Part shown: positions 19,301 through 26,088 of the stretch, piece by piece
How positions within the stretch are numbered: position 1 is the stretch's first letter
Layout of the letters: each line of letters opens with the position of its first letter
Source of the DNA: Candidatus Cloacimonadota bacterium
GTDB lineage: Bacteria > Cloacimonadota > Cloacimonadia > Cloacimonadales > WRIO01
Assembly: GCA_029553545.1 (NCBI GenBank)
Contig: JAKPKU010000190.1
Location: 1-55,233, forward strand
Direction of reading: 5' to 3'
DNA: 55,233 nt
Position numbers and translations under genes: made by a program
Notes under the pieces: model-generated
What the model saw: only the letters and a program-made list of their open reading frames with translations
Databases searched by the model: none
What the model was told of the DNA's origin: nothing

Positions 19301-19532
19301 CCACGTATTTATTTTTATGGTCAACCACATAACTAATAGTTTGATTATATGCTCCAAGATTATATTTATTTGCAATACTGAGAGATACCCCAGGTTTATC
19401 ATTGAAATACGCAGGTTTATTTTGCAATAAAGGGATATAATCAACAAGATAGAAATCGATTTGATAAAAGTTAGCTAAAAGGCTTGATGATAATAATATA
19501 AGGAATATTAAGCATCCATATTTGCGGATCAT
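13350..19532 (-). CDS. sprA: SprA, type IX secretion outer-membrane translocon
   Basis: This is a 2060-residue secreted giant with a signal peptide (MIRKYGCLIFLILLSSSLLA) and a long beta-rich body. The N-terminal third matches the SprA/Sov family: TQKLTISASQTKRNTKA, SGSRYISLSASSQGLFGVKS, and the repeated N-terminal blocks around residues 140-230. SprA forms the very large outer-membrane barrel through which T9SS cargo leaves the cell. The usual length is about 2300-2500, so it is on the short side. Residues about 1664-1754 form a Lys/Glu-rich, coiled-coil-like insertion quite unlike the surrounding barrel sequence. The gene follows coaX by 16 bases and precedes the M20 gene by 21. No strong Shine-Dalgarno is visible at the ATG. 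SprE and GldKLMN are not in this window. Confidence 0.92.
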   Translation of the reverse strand: MIRKYGCLIFLILLSSSLLANFYQIDFYLVDYIPLLQNKPAYFNDKPGVSLSIANKYNLGAYNQTISYVVDHKNKYVVMEVKSGKLLLAGPFYISFDDYLNNSFEAAYANELKKAKKELFNPQNKGKTQGLIPEIVIKLPPMAMPKTIRKIMGNKAGRLNLSGTQKLTISASQTKRNTKAVIEGGSNQSFNLSMQQDLNLTMNGSIGEKIKVDIKYNSNQETGILDPNNIKIAYEGEEDEIVQRIDAGNTSLSLSGSRYISLSASSQGLFGVKSLLKIGSLDITAVASKEESQKNSKSFEGTSQSDSTIINIKNYVPRTHYYISDPQLLYSIYSEGDNCPPTWVNNAIKTNNGAWYIAMPNIFPKEGTLKVFLDDDNASNNENIAVEGQVVNEQGTLLPGTYFFEQLLEGTDYTFDYDTGILIMLRTIDKRYTIGVSYTRKDNIEVGHTSDDSIQLKALKLKNQDVNDFTWKYQCRNIYSLNMNNIKSDGFLLEVFTESATMERILTVPDSIPHTGYSTFNDFLRLDSDGNGVVNGEDTTVNLSAGYITFPFIEPFRSLHDSYIYEQDPEQIYSDEYYKHSIFVRGKVGRESINLGMMIFPGSVKVKVNGKEMKENVDYLVDYDFGMVTFLSQEAKNPDAKISIDYENKPLFAIESKTLLGLRADWKFSENAKLGGTFIYHSEKVSDKKPKIGNESRSLILADIDGEVKFQPEFMTQAIDLLPLIKTNTPSNISLSGEIAMNVPRIYNSSSSYHKHEAWLDDMESVLETYPLGTGRITWSPASAPYMSNMQKGKTNWFNPNNIYAREVYHPSTLSTKEGNEKVSVLSLKALPPKIASPGISNPYWGGLMKFVGNQVDFSEKEYIEILVRVDSLGAYQTLPKLHFDLGDTSEDFYTDFGGKNVLNTEDGKNGGDANGQLEYMEDIGLDGIPRKNNSGMINPGSDPEDQFSAIEINNEFPFINGTEGNGRLDTEDLNGNGSLDTLERFYRYSVTLKDTTSTFFQNQYNGWYLYRIPLKNNPYMQKFSNATSEADLKKISYVRMWVETENMVKLNFVNLDIVGNKWIKYTIRDRDELDLVEQIVPASQITQNSEYFAIETADNQKSNHYIAPPHTTERGNDGEISFEQALKLNYYNAQPGHLILARQRFREQFNLLNYNGIKYWVYPEKDLEHAFNADSLTVVFRLGADSLNYYEISKKIKVNPWQVKMTENQWVDIDFSFKDLTYLKSLNELTDTLYVHNGITYRKVRQATLSNIREIALGIHVPKHENGFNGTVFFNEIRVVDPNQNVGFAARATFDSKFADFINFKIDYEWKTSDFYTTTSRSAGANTALEDKTSINITNRYALDKFFPVTWGVNLPLSFVKSNSIGIPRYKANSDMLRSNLSEEDKEREKNISETESVDITFNLSKTPTNKILAYTVKNINLAANLKQTSTLTSTRADTVVTWRGSANYKLDLPKERVKINLLKNYQLYYFPKYFNNDFVIRGEQPERWDYYKAADSSGWSVRPQTIDIKQIETTNEIKYDILSDLNLDWKLMTKRDLMQRYVLYSYNIGEETERTQNLQSTYNPTYTQVLFDLTVNGQVQYKENRRAFKQNNETNANQFEYKYDGNVNRAFKVQTTIKNSSWLSALANLISVDPAKHYEANIRESGKDFTDSDYDFEGKDDTSYKDKEKGFEEKKPEEKLDKKKEEELKKLEEEKKMKMSEDERAKLEEKEKMKADGKDIDDKKKEKLKDKEREKEEKEKGAKEKELEQKEPISIRNITAEFIGIMARLQNFNVTFENTYGTLYEQLEERPGLAYQVGIPTMANEDLKQRNVDNSFDISSGFPLFRNLVSDFRYSTTINKRYASASNQMITTTWPDIRLTLTNFETLIGAENYLASSRLNTGFIIQEKLSGDINWEKPNTEIVTTAFQPLLGFTGNWANNISSSISYSVNTTKNISNQSTYNVVKNSRKDAIAGSVSYSFTAENGFKIPFIGSKLILKNQMESELGIKYETEFATTEGRDSKQTDKDTSKISVIPRASYNFHQNVKGGMTGTYDITHDNRRQESISIFRLDIWVEIQF

Positions 19533-19548
19533 TTGGATAAAACAGGTC

Positions 19549-20328
19549 CTAATTGGTCTTTTCTAATGCGATTAAATTTAATGCATCTATTGTTAGGTTA
19601 GCGTCAACAATATCAACATTATTAGTGAATTCAGCGATTAATGGGGCAAGCCCGCCCGTCATAATAGATTTAATATTATCAAGGTTATTGTATTCTTTTT
19701 TTATTTTCTCAATAAAACCATCAATAATGAAAGCATGTCCGTAAATAAGACCTGATAATAGAGCATCTTTTGTATTATTTCCTAAGAGCATGTTTGGCTT
19801 TTCAAGCTTAATATTAGCTAACTGAGCAGCTTTTTCAAAAAGACTTGCAGCACCAGATTTAATCCCTGGTAGAATAGCTACGCCAACATATTGCCCCGTT
19901 TTGTCTATTAATTGGATTGTAGTGGCTGTGCCTAAATCAAAGACAATACAGTTTTCTTTGTAGATTTTCCATGCCCCATAAGCATTAGCAACAAGGTCTG
20001 CGCCAATATAGCTTGGATTGTCTGTAAAATATGTTAGTCCAAGTGGAGTATTTCCATTGATAAAAAGATATGGACATGAGAAATACTTGTCAAACATTTG
20101 TTCAAAGACCCTTGTTAAAGTGGGAACAACAGAACAAATTACAAGTTTATTTGCTTTTTTAATATCAATGCTGTGCTCAAATGCCAATGAATTGATTAAT
20201 AGATAAAATTCATCTGGCGTTTTTTGTGGGTCTGACTCAAATCGAAAAGTGCATTTTAGCTCTGTTTTTTCATAAATACCCGCTACTATATTAGTATTGC
20301 CAATATCAAATACTAAATTAAACTCCAT
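19549..20328 (-). CDS. coaX: Type III pantothenate kinase
   Basis: CoaX phosphorylates pantothenate, the first step of coenzyme A synthesis. The 259 residues show the ASKHA-fold motifs of the type III enzyme: FDIGNTNIVAG at 7-17, the YIGADLVANAYGA substrate segment near 107-119, FDLGTATTIQLID near 130-142 and GGLAPLI near 225. Length is normal. AAAGGA precedes the ATG at 20328. It is the first gene of the minus-strand block leading into sprA. panB, in the same pathway upstream of pantothenate, lies at 44502-45314. Confidence 0.95.
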   Translation of the reverse strand: MEFNLVFDIGNTNIVAGIYEKTELKCTFRFESDPQKTPDEFYLLINSLAFEHSIDIKKANKLVICSVVPTLTRVFEQMFDKYFSCPYLFINGNTPLGLTYFTDNPSYIGADLVANAYGAWKIYKENCIVFDLGTATTIQLIDKTGQYVGVAILPGIKSGAASLFEKAAQLANIKLEKPNMLLGNNTKDALLSGLIYGHAFIIDGFIEKIKKEYNNLDNIKSIMTGGLAPLIAEFTNNVDIVDANLTIDALNLIALEKTN

Positions 20329-20953
20329 ATTATTCCTTTAATTCATTCTTAAAATAATTATAACTATAAAACAAAATCAGTATTACAATATATTTAATAC
20401 GATATTTTAGGAGTTTAATTATAAGTCAAGATATTTTTTAATATAAAGGCAAACGATGAAAAAAATAATAAAAAGAGGGTGTTGATTCATGCATAATTCA
20501 GGTTTAAAGACTTGAATAATACTGAAAACTGAGAACAGAGAGATGAAATGTAATGTGATTGATCTGAGCCGATTAAGGATGGTTCTTCGAGCAAAAAAAA
20601 ATCGCATCTAAACCCGCTCGTAGTAGGCATCTGCTTATTTAGGTGAAAATAGTTTTCAAAAAACACCATTTTGTATGCTCTATAATATAGAGGGTGATGT
20701 TTTTATTTGTGATTCTGCTTTGTTCTTTTATAAGTTATTTTGGTTTACCATGCAATAGCTTGAAGAAATATATTGCATTATACACTATAAAAGTCTGAGT
20801 GTTATATCTGTATAAAAAAGAAATTGACAGAATTGATTTTCTGTGTTATAAGATAATAATTATGGAAGTTTTTTAGTAATGTATATTTTTTTATAATTTT
20901 ATGGCAAATGCAATCAAATCAATTATAATATTATTAATAAAGAGGAGGGATTT
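20329..20953. other. Divergent intergenic region with repeat copy B
   Basis: These 625 bases separate coaX (-) from the chemoreceptor gene (+) and carry no convincing gene. The only structured part is copy B of the dispersed element (20593-20707). The last bases (GAGGAGGG at about 20942-20949) are the ribosome binding site of the chemoreceptor. Promoters for both directions must lie here but cannot be placed with confidence in this AT-rich background. Confidence 0.6.
20593..20707 (+). repeat. Dispersed intergenic element, copy B
   Basis: This is the second copy of the element. It shares TAAACCCGCT with copy C, AGGCATCTGCT with copy A, and GTGAAAATAGTTTTC with both. The terminal hairpin here is CTCTATA-A-TATAGAG, a perfect 7-bp stem, followed by GGGTG. 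It sits upstream of the chemoreceptor gene. Confidence 0.88.
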
Positions 20954-22525
20954 ATGGATGCAAGATTTGAGAAATTATTAAAAGAATTGAAGGAATTAGA
21001 AGATTATATTTTGAGAATAAAGAATAAGGATTTATCTTTCAAAATAGCAAGCAAGGATTATGAAGAATCACGACAATTGTATGAGAATCTTGAAGGCATG
21101 CGTGTAAATCTTGCTGATATTATTGCAGATATTACATCTGATTCTGGCTCTTTATTGAACTCTGCTGTTGAATTGCATAAGCTATCTGCTGGAGTCCAGA
21201 AAACATCCAAAGATATGAATGCAAAAGCTGAAGAGGTCGCTCAAGCCACTCACGAGATGACTGAAAATGTGAATAGTGTGTCTGCTTCTGCAGAAGAACT
21301 CAGTATTAATATGTCAACTGTGGCAAATAATGCTAATCAATCCGCAGATAACATTAATAGTGTCGCAGCAGCAACTGAAGAAATGACAGCGACAATCTCT
21401 GAAATTGCATCAAATGCAGATAATGCCAAAACAATAGTAAATACTGCTGTTATGAGTCTTCAAAATGCAAATAGAAAAATTGAAGAACTGAATGTTGCAA
21501 CAAAAGAAATATATACAGTAAGTGCCTCAATTTCTGATATCGCCGAACAAACAAAACTTTTGGCACTTAATGCAACAATAGAAGCTGCCCGTGCTGGCGA
21601 CGCTGGTTTACGTTTTTCTGTTGTGGCAAATGAAGTAAAATCTTTGGCAACAGAGACCAATAATGCAACTATTGAAATCCACAGTAAAGTTAATGCTATG
21701 CTTACCGCTGCCCAAGCTACTTTTCAAGAGATTTCAAATGTCTCGAAAGTAATTAATGAGGTAAATAAGCTTGTAGAAAATATTGCTCTGTCTGTCGATA
21801 TGCAATCAGATACAACAAAAGAGATTTCATCGAGTATCAATTATGCAGCGCAAGGCATAACAGAAGTCACAAATGCTGTAAATGACGCCAATTACGCTGT
21901 ACAAGATGTTGCAAAAAACATTACAGAAGCTGCGAGTTTGGCTAATAATGTATCATCAGCTATCAAGTCTGTTTCTGATGATAGTAATAGATTAAAAGAC
22001 GATGCAACTCTGCTGTATATGGGAGCAATGGAAGTAAATAGTCATGGCTCTGATTTGGATAGAATGGTAAAAATGATCAAACTGCCCGCTGAATTGAATA
22101 TCAAAAAGGCTTCAACAAATGCTTTGTTTAAATTTACAGACCCATTTAGAGTGCACGTAAATGAAATGGACAATCATCATATCCAAATCTTTAATTATAT
22201 AAATGATGTTCACGCTGCAATCAAACAAGGGCAAAACCAACAAACAATACTAAGAATTGTCATTGATTTGCGTAATTATACAGATAATCACTTTAGAGAA
22301 GAAGAGAAATTGATGAAAAAGATAAATTATAAAGACTTATCCTATCAAATTACAGCTCATAAAAACTTAATCAGCAAAGTTGATGAGATTATTCATCAGT
22401 TTAAATCTAATGAAGAAGTTAATTTAATTGAAGTAATGGTATTTCTAAAAGATTGGCTTGTTGTACACATTTTAGGAATGGATCAAAAATACTCAGAACC
22501 TATGCATGAAGCAAATGTTTATTGA
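20954..22525 (+). CDS. Cytoplasmic methyl-accepting chemotaxis protein fused to hemerythrin
   Basis: The protein is 523 residues with no hydrophobic segment, so it is soluble. Residues 1-60 look like a HAMP-type helical segment. A long coiled coil of Ala/Asn/Ser heptads holds the receptor signalling tip near 192-215 (IAEQTKLLALNATIEAARAG). From about 390 a bacteriohemerythrin domain follows (DPFRVHVNEMDNHHIQIF, HFREEEKLM, ITAHKNLI, VVHILGMDQKY), with the His/Glu/Asp ligands for a di-iron site that binds oxygen. It should sense oxygen or redox state inside the cell and signal to CheA-type kinases. No che gene is nearby, so it is an orphan receptor. GAGGAGGG precedes the ATG. Confidence 0.9.
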   Translation: MDARFEKLLKELKELEDYILRIKNKDLSFKIASKDYEESRQLYENLEGMRVNLADIIADITSDSGSLLNSAVELHKLSAGVQKTSKDMNAKAEEVAQATHEMTENVNSVSASAEELSINMSTVANNANQSADNINSVAAATEEMTATISEIASNADNAKTIVNTAVMSLQNANRKIEELNVATKEIYTVSASISDIAEQTKLLALNATIEAARAGDAGLRFSVVANEVKSLATETNNATIEIHSKVNAMLTAAQATFQEISNVSKVINEVNKLVENIALSVDMQSDTTKEISSSINYAAQGITEVTNAVNDANYAVQDVAKNITEAASLANNVSSAIKSVSDDSNRLKDDATLLYMGAMEVNSHGSDLDRMVKMIKLPAELNIKKASTNALFKFTDPFRVHVNEMDNHHIQIFNYINDVHAAIKQGQNQQTILRIVIDLRNYTDNHFREEEKLMKKINYKDLSYQITAHKNLISKVDEIIHQFKSNEEVNLIEVMVFLKDWLVVHILGMDQKYSEPMHEANVY

Positions 22526-22548
22526 TTAGAATAAGTGTATCAGATTAA

Positions 22549-24738
22549 TCAATCTATATTATTGCAAACTCGATAAATATTTATTGTGCCTTTGCCTTTT
22601 ATTTCAACGCTTTGCACCATTTCAAAGCCAAAGTCATCTTTTACTAATTGATATGTCATCTCAGAAATGCTTATTTGCATGGGTTGGCTGCTGTTTTCAA
22701 TGCGGCTGGTCGTATTTATTGTATCACCAAATATATCGTAAATATACTTTTTAACTCCAACAACACCGCCCACTACGCTGCCTGTATGTATACCAATGCG
22801 AATATCCCATTTGATATCATGTATTTCATTGCGTTTTTTCAAGTATTTAATCATACACTGTGCAGCTTTTAAGATATTGATGGCATGGTTTTCGTTTTGT
22901 TCAGGCATTCCGCATACTGCAAGGTATGCATCACCAATGGTTTTTATTCTTTCACAGTTGTTTTCCTCAATAAAAGAGTCAAAATTAGTGAATAAATCAT
23001 TTAATTCTTCTATGACAGTCTCTGGGTGAAGCTCTGATGCTATCTGAGTGAAATTTACCAAATCAGTCAGCATGACAGTGACGTTGTCAAAGCTTTGAGG
23101 GATAGTTTTACCCTTTTCTTTCAGTTGTTTTGCTACTTCAAGCGGCAAAATATTGAGTAGTAGTCTATCAGACTTATCCCTCTCAGACTGAATAATAATA
23201 TTAGCTGATCTTTGTTTTCTATACAAATATATACTCGCCATGACTATTAAAAGCGCAAGAAAGAGGATGAAGATCAAGAAATTTCTGATGTTTTTACTAC
23301 GAACAAGATTGAGTTCATTAATCTGTTTGTCTTTTCTTAGAAGGGCATTTTCACTTTCTTTCTTTTCTGTTTCGTATTTTGTTTGTATCTCGCTTATTTT
23401 GCTACTTCTTTCTATGTTGTAAAGCGAGTCTTTATAATCAAAGTATGTCCTAAAATATATATATGCATTTTTGTAGTTGCCCTGTAGCTCGTAAATTTTA
23501 ACAATTAAGCCATAATTTATTAATGCTTGCTTTTTATCATTTACTTCTTCAATAATAGGTTTTGCTTTGAAGGCATATTCAAGCGCCTTATTGTAATCAC
23601 CTTTATTCATATATATGCTTGCATGATTAATTAAATTACTTGCAAGACCACTTTTATTTTCAAATTGTTTGTAGATAGCGTAAGCTTCTTTAAGATGTTT
23701 TTCTGCCAGTGTAAAGTTTTTCATTGAGCTATATACAAGCGCAATATTGTTATGAGTAGATGCGCTGCTCAGTAAGTCATTGCTTTGGACTTTTAGTTCA
23801 AGTGCTTTATGATAGTATTTTAGAGCCTCTTCATAATCCTTATATTTTCTGTAAATAATAGCAATATTGTTGTATGATGACGCAAGCTTTGCTTTATTAC
23901 TATTATCTGATTCTTTGAAGCTGATTGCTTTTAAATAGTTATCTAATGCTTTGCTGTAGTCCTGCAAATTAAAATATACTGCACCAATATTATTATAACA
24001 ACTACTAATCCATATAGAGTCTTTTTCTATCTCTGCTTGTTTCAATGCCTTAATATGATATTCGAGGCTATTTTCAAGGTTACTTTGCCTCATATATGTG
24101 TTGCCAATGATTGAATAAATTTGGATGATGTATTTTGTTATTTTTTTCTCATTACTGATCTTTAACGATTGCTTCGCCAGAACTAATGCTTTATCGTATT
24201 CGCCTAAATCGTGATTAATAATTGATTGTTTTAAATAAGCAGCCACAATAGTAACATTATTATTAGTCTTTTTTGCGTTTTCAAGAGCCATATTATAGAA
24301 AGTCAAAGCACTAACTTTATCGTTGGTATTATTAAAATAATCACCTTTTGAAGTGTATGCTAAAGATACAATATTTTTATCATTGACTGTGCTGATAAAC
24401 CTATCGAGCTCTACCAGCTTTTGCTCAGCCTCAGTAAATCGCTTTGCATTTAACAGATATTCAATATAAAGAATACTTCTTTGAGCTTTTATATCATTGC
24501 TTTTATCTTTTTTACTTTTTTCATCTAATAAACTCAAAAGATTGTTAAAGGTTAAAGTGTCCTTTATCATCACTTCTTGAGCATAATCAACTATTTCTGT
24601 TACTTGTTGTTGAGTTTTGTATGAAGCTATAGATTTTATAAATTCATTGTACTGTACAGTATTTGCCTGAAGCTTGCTTGCTGATAGCATTATCATAATT
24701 AAAATAATTATTATTAGAATTTTATTATAGCTTTTCAT
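22549..24738 (-). CDS. TPR-repeat sensor with class III adenylate cyclase domain
   Basis: The protein is 729 residues. An N-terminal signal peptide or anchor is followed by about eight TPR units (residues about 85-440), a coiled coil (450-480), one membrane helix at about 484-508 and a class III cyclase domain at about 550-725. Catalytic residues are present: metal-binding Asp in MLTDLVNFTQ, the second Asp in IGDAYLAV, Lys in ERIKTIGD, Asp in DIFGDTIN and Arg in TSRIE. The Lys/Asp pair fits ATP as substrate, making cAMP. The TPR region is predicted to be periplasmic, so it could relay an envelope or peptide signal to cytoplasmic cAMP. It converges with the chemoreceptor gene. GAGGTGTA precedes the ATG. 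No cAMP receptor protein is in the window. Confidence 0.9.
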   Translation of the reverse strand: MKSYNKILIIIILIMIMLSASKLQANTVQYNEFIKSIASYKTQQQVTEIVDYAQEVMIKDTLTFNNLLSLLDEKSKKDKSNDIKAQRSILYIEYLLNAKRFTEAEQKLVELDRFISTVNDKNIVSLAYTSKGDYFNNTNDKVSALTFYNMALENAKKTNNNVTIVAAYLKQSIINHDLGEYDKALVLAKQSLKISNEKKITKYIIQIYSIIGNTYMRQSNLENSLEYHIKALKQAEIEKDSIWISSCYNNIGAVYFNLQDYSKALDNYLKAISFKESDNSNKAKLASSYNNIAIIYRKYKDYEEALKYYHKALELKVQSNDLLSSASTHNNIALVYSSMKNFTLAEKHLKEAYAIYKQFENKSGLASNLINHASIYMNKGDYNKALEYAFKAKPIIEEVNDKKQALINYGLIVKIYELQGNYKNAYIYFRTYFDYKDSLYNIERSSKISEIQTKYETEKKESENALLRKDKQINELNLVRSKNIRNFLIFILFLALLIVMASIYLYRKQRSANIIIQSERDKSDRLLLNILPLEVAKQLKEKGKTIPQSFDNVTVMLTDLVNFTQIASELHPETVIEELNDLFTNFDSFIEENNCERIKTIGDAYLAVCGMPEQNENHAINILKAAQCMIKYLKKRNEIHDIKWDIRIGIHTGSVVGGVVGVKKYIYDIFGDTINTTSRIENSSQPMQISISEMTYQLVKDDFGFEMVQSVEIKGKGTINIYRVCNNID

Positions 24739-24782
24739 TACACCTCATAAATGTCATAGTTTATTTCTTGTAAATAAGTCAA

Positions 24783-24812
24783 GAAAAAAAAGGCTTAGAG
24801 TTTACTAAGCCT
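24783..24812 (-). terminator. Intrinsic terminator after the beta-propeller gene
   Basis: On the minus strand, an AGGCTTAG/CTAAGCCT stem (24805-24812 pairing with 24791-24798) with a 6-base loop is followed by eight T residues. It ends the ATPase-TonB receptor-propeller transcript just before the cyclase gene. Confidence 0.92.
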
Positions 24813-24837
24813 ATATTTATGATGATTAGATAAATAA

Positions 24838-26076
24838 TTACTTTAAATATGTAATTTTTTTTGTAGAAATTGAACCGTCTTTTAACCTTGCAAGAATATA
24901 ATAAATGCCATTTGCACACTGTTGATTTCTCGCATCTCGTCCATCCCATTGATTTGTTATGAGAGTTTTTACTTTTTCGCCTTTGATATTGTAAACTGAT
25001 AGCTCTTCAATATTGTTTTGCTTTGATTTTAACTGAATTTGTGATCTAAATGGATTTGGATAAGCTTCAATTAAGCTTTCTTTAACATGGACAACTTCAT
25101 TATTTGACTGAGGACTTTCTATGAGAACCAAATCAACAGCACCAACACCCAGACTATAATCATATATTTCTACATCATCAGCATCTAAATGCAATAAATG
25201 TGAGTTTGAAAACCAGTCACCAGTATTTAATACTAACTTCTGATCTTCCAAAAATAACATTTTGCTCCCTCCAGGCAGATAAGTATTAGTGCTTGAATGT
25301 ATTATTTCGTGAGTATTTACATCATATGAATAAAACCCCAAACCCATACCATCTGCGAGGTAAACAATTTGGTCTGGTGATTCAATTATCGAATTTGGAC
25401 AACCGCCAATCTCAATAGTGTCAATAATGCCTTTAGAAATTGGGTCTATTATTTGTATTGACCCTGATACATCATAATAATTGCCTGTACACATCAAGTG
25501 AATATTGCCATCAGATGCTAAAATCATTGCCTGTGGATTTGTTGAGGTTAAAATCTCAGTTTGCTTTTCAAATGTATCGAGATTAAATACTGATAATGTC
25601 CCCTGGCTATAGTCTGGATATTGAAATCCAGTATTTGCTACATAAAGCTCATTGCCCACTATCAACATACCTTCAGGACCAACTCCAGAAGTCATTGCAC
25701 TAATTGCATTTGTATTAGTATCAATTCTATATATATCCGAGCTCATCATGCCACTAACATAGATGTAGTCTCCATTTTTTAGCATATTCCATGGATTGGA
25801 TGAATTGGGTAATTGAATTGTTTGCAGTATAGCTCCGCTTTCAATACTGATTTTTTGGATATTATTGTCTCCTGAGTTTACTAACCAAAGCTCATCATCA
25901 TCGAAATATACTTGATTTCCATATAGCCCTGCATTGGCAAAATTGTTTACTGCTACGTGTGTCAATAAGTCAATTTTGGATAATGTTTGGCTGGCTGAAT
26001 TAAGAACAATTAGCTCTGTTGCTCCTAATGTAGCAAATAAGAGTGCTACCATTAGCATAATAGTTGCTTTTTTCAT
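24838..26076 (-). CDS. Secreted beta-propeller with T9SS type A sorting domain; BtuG-like candidate
   Basis: The protein is 412 residues with a signal peptide (MKKATIMLMVALLFATLGA). Residues about 20-325 form YncE/DUF5074-type propeller blades with repeats such as GVGPEGMLIVGNELYVANTG, INLP-like PWNMLKNGDYIYVSG and GGCPNSIIESPDQIVYLADG. The last 75 residues are a T9SS C-terminal sorting domain: AYPNPF, LSVYNIKGEKVKTL, WDGRD, NGIYYILARL. It starts 12 bases after the TonB receptor stop and shares its transcript. In Bacteroides, BtuG is a surface propeller encoded beside BtuB that captures vitamin B12. Position and fold suggest an equivalent role here, with export by T9SS rather than as a lipoprotein. 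That role is inference; fold and sorting tail are read from the sequence. Confidence 0.8.
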   Translation of the reverse strand: MKKATIMLMVALLFATLGATELIVLNSASQTLSKIDLLTHVAVNNFANAGLYGNQVYFDDDELWLVNSGDNNIQKISIESGAILQTIQLPNSSNPWNMLKNGDYIYVSGMMSSDIYRIDTNTNAISAMTSGVGPEGMLIVGNELYVANTGFQYPDYSQGTLSVFNLDTFEKQTEILTSTNPQAMILASDGNIHLMCTGNYYDVSGSIQIIDPISKGIIDTIEIGGCPNSIIESPDQIVYLADGMGLGFYSYDVNTHEIIHSSTNTYLPGGSKMLFLEDQKLVLNTGDWFSNSHLLHLDADDVEIYDYSLGVGAVDLVLIESPQSNNEVVHVKESLIEAYPNPFRSQIQLKSKQNNIEELSVYNIKGEKVKTLITNQWDGRDARNQQCANGIYYILARLKDGSISTKKITYLK

Positions 26077-26088
26077 TTTTATCTCCTT

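Noticed and set aside
20500-20700. tRNA or small structured RNA gene in the coaX-chemoreceptor gap
   Set aside because: No cloverleaf with a T-loop GTTCGAATC-type sequence and CCA end could be found; the structure seen belongs to the dispersed element.
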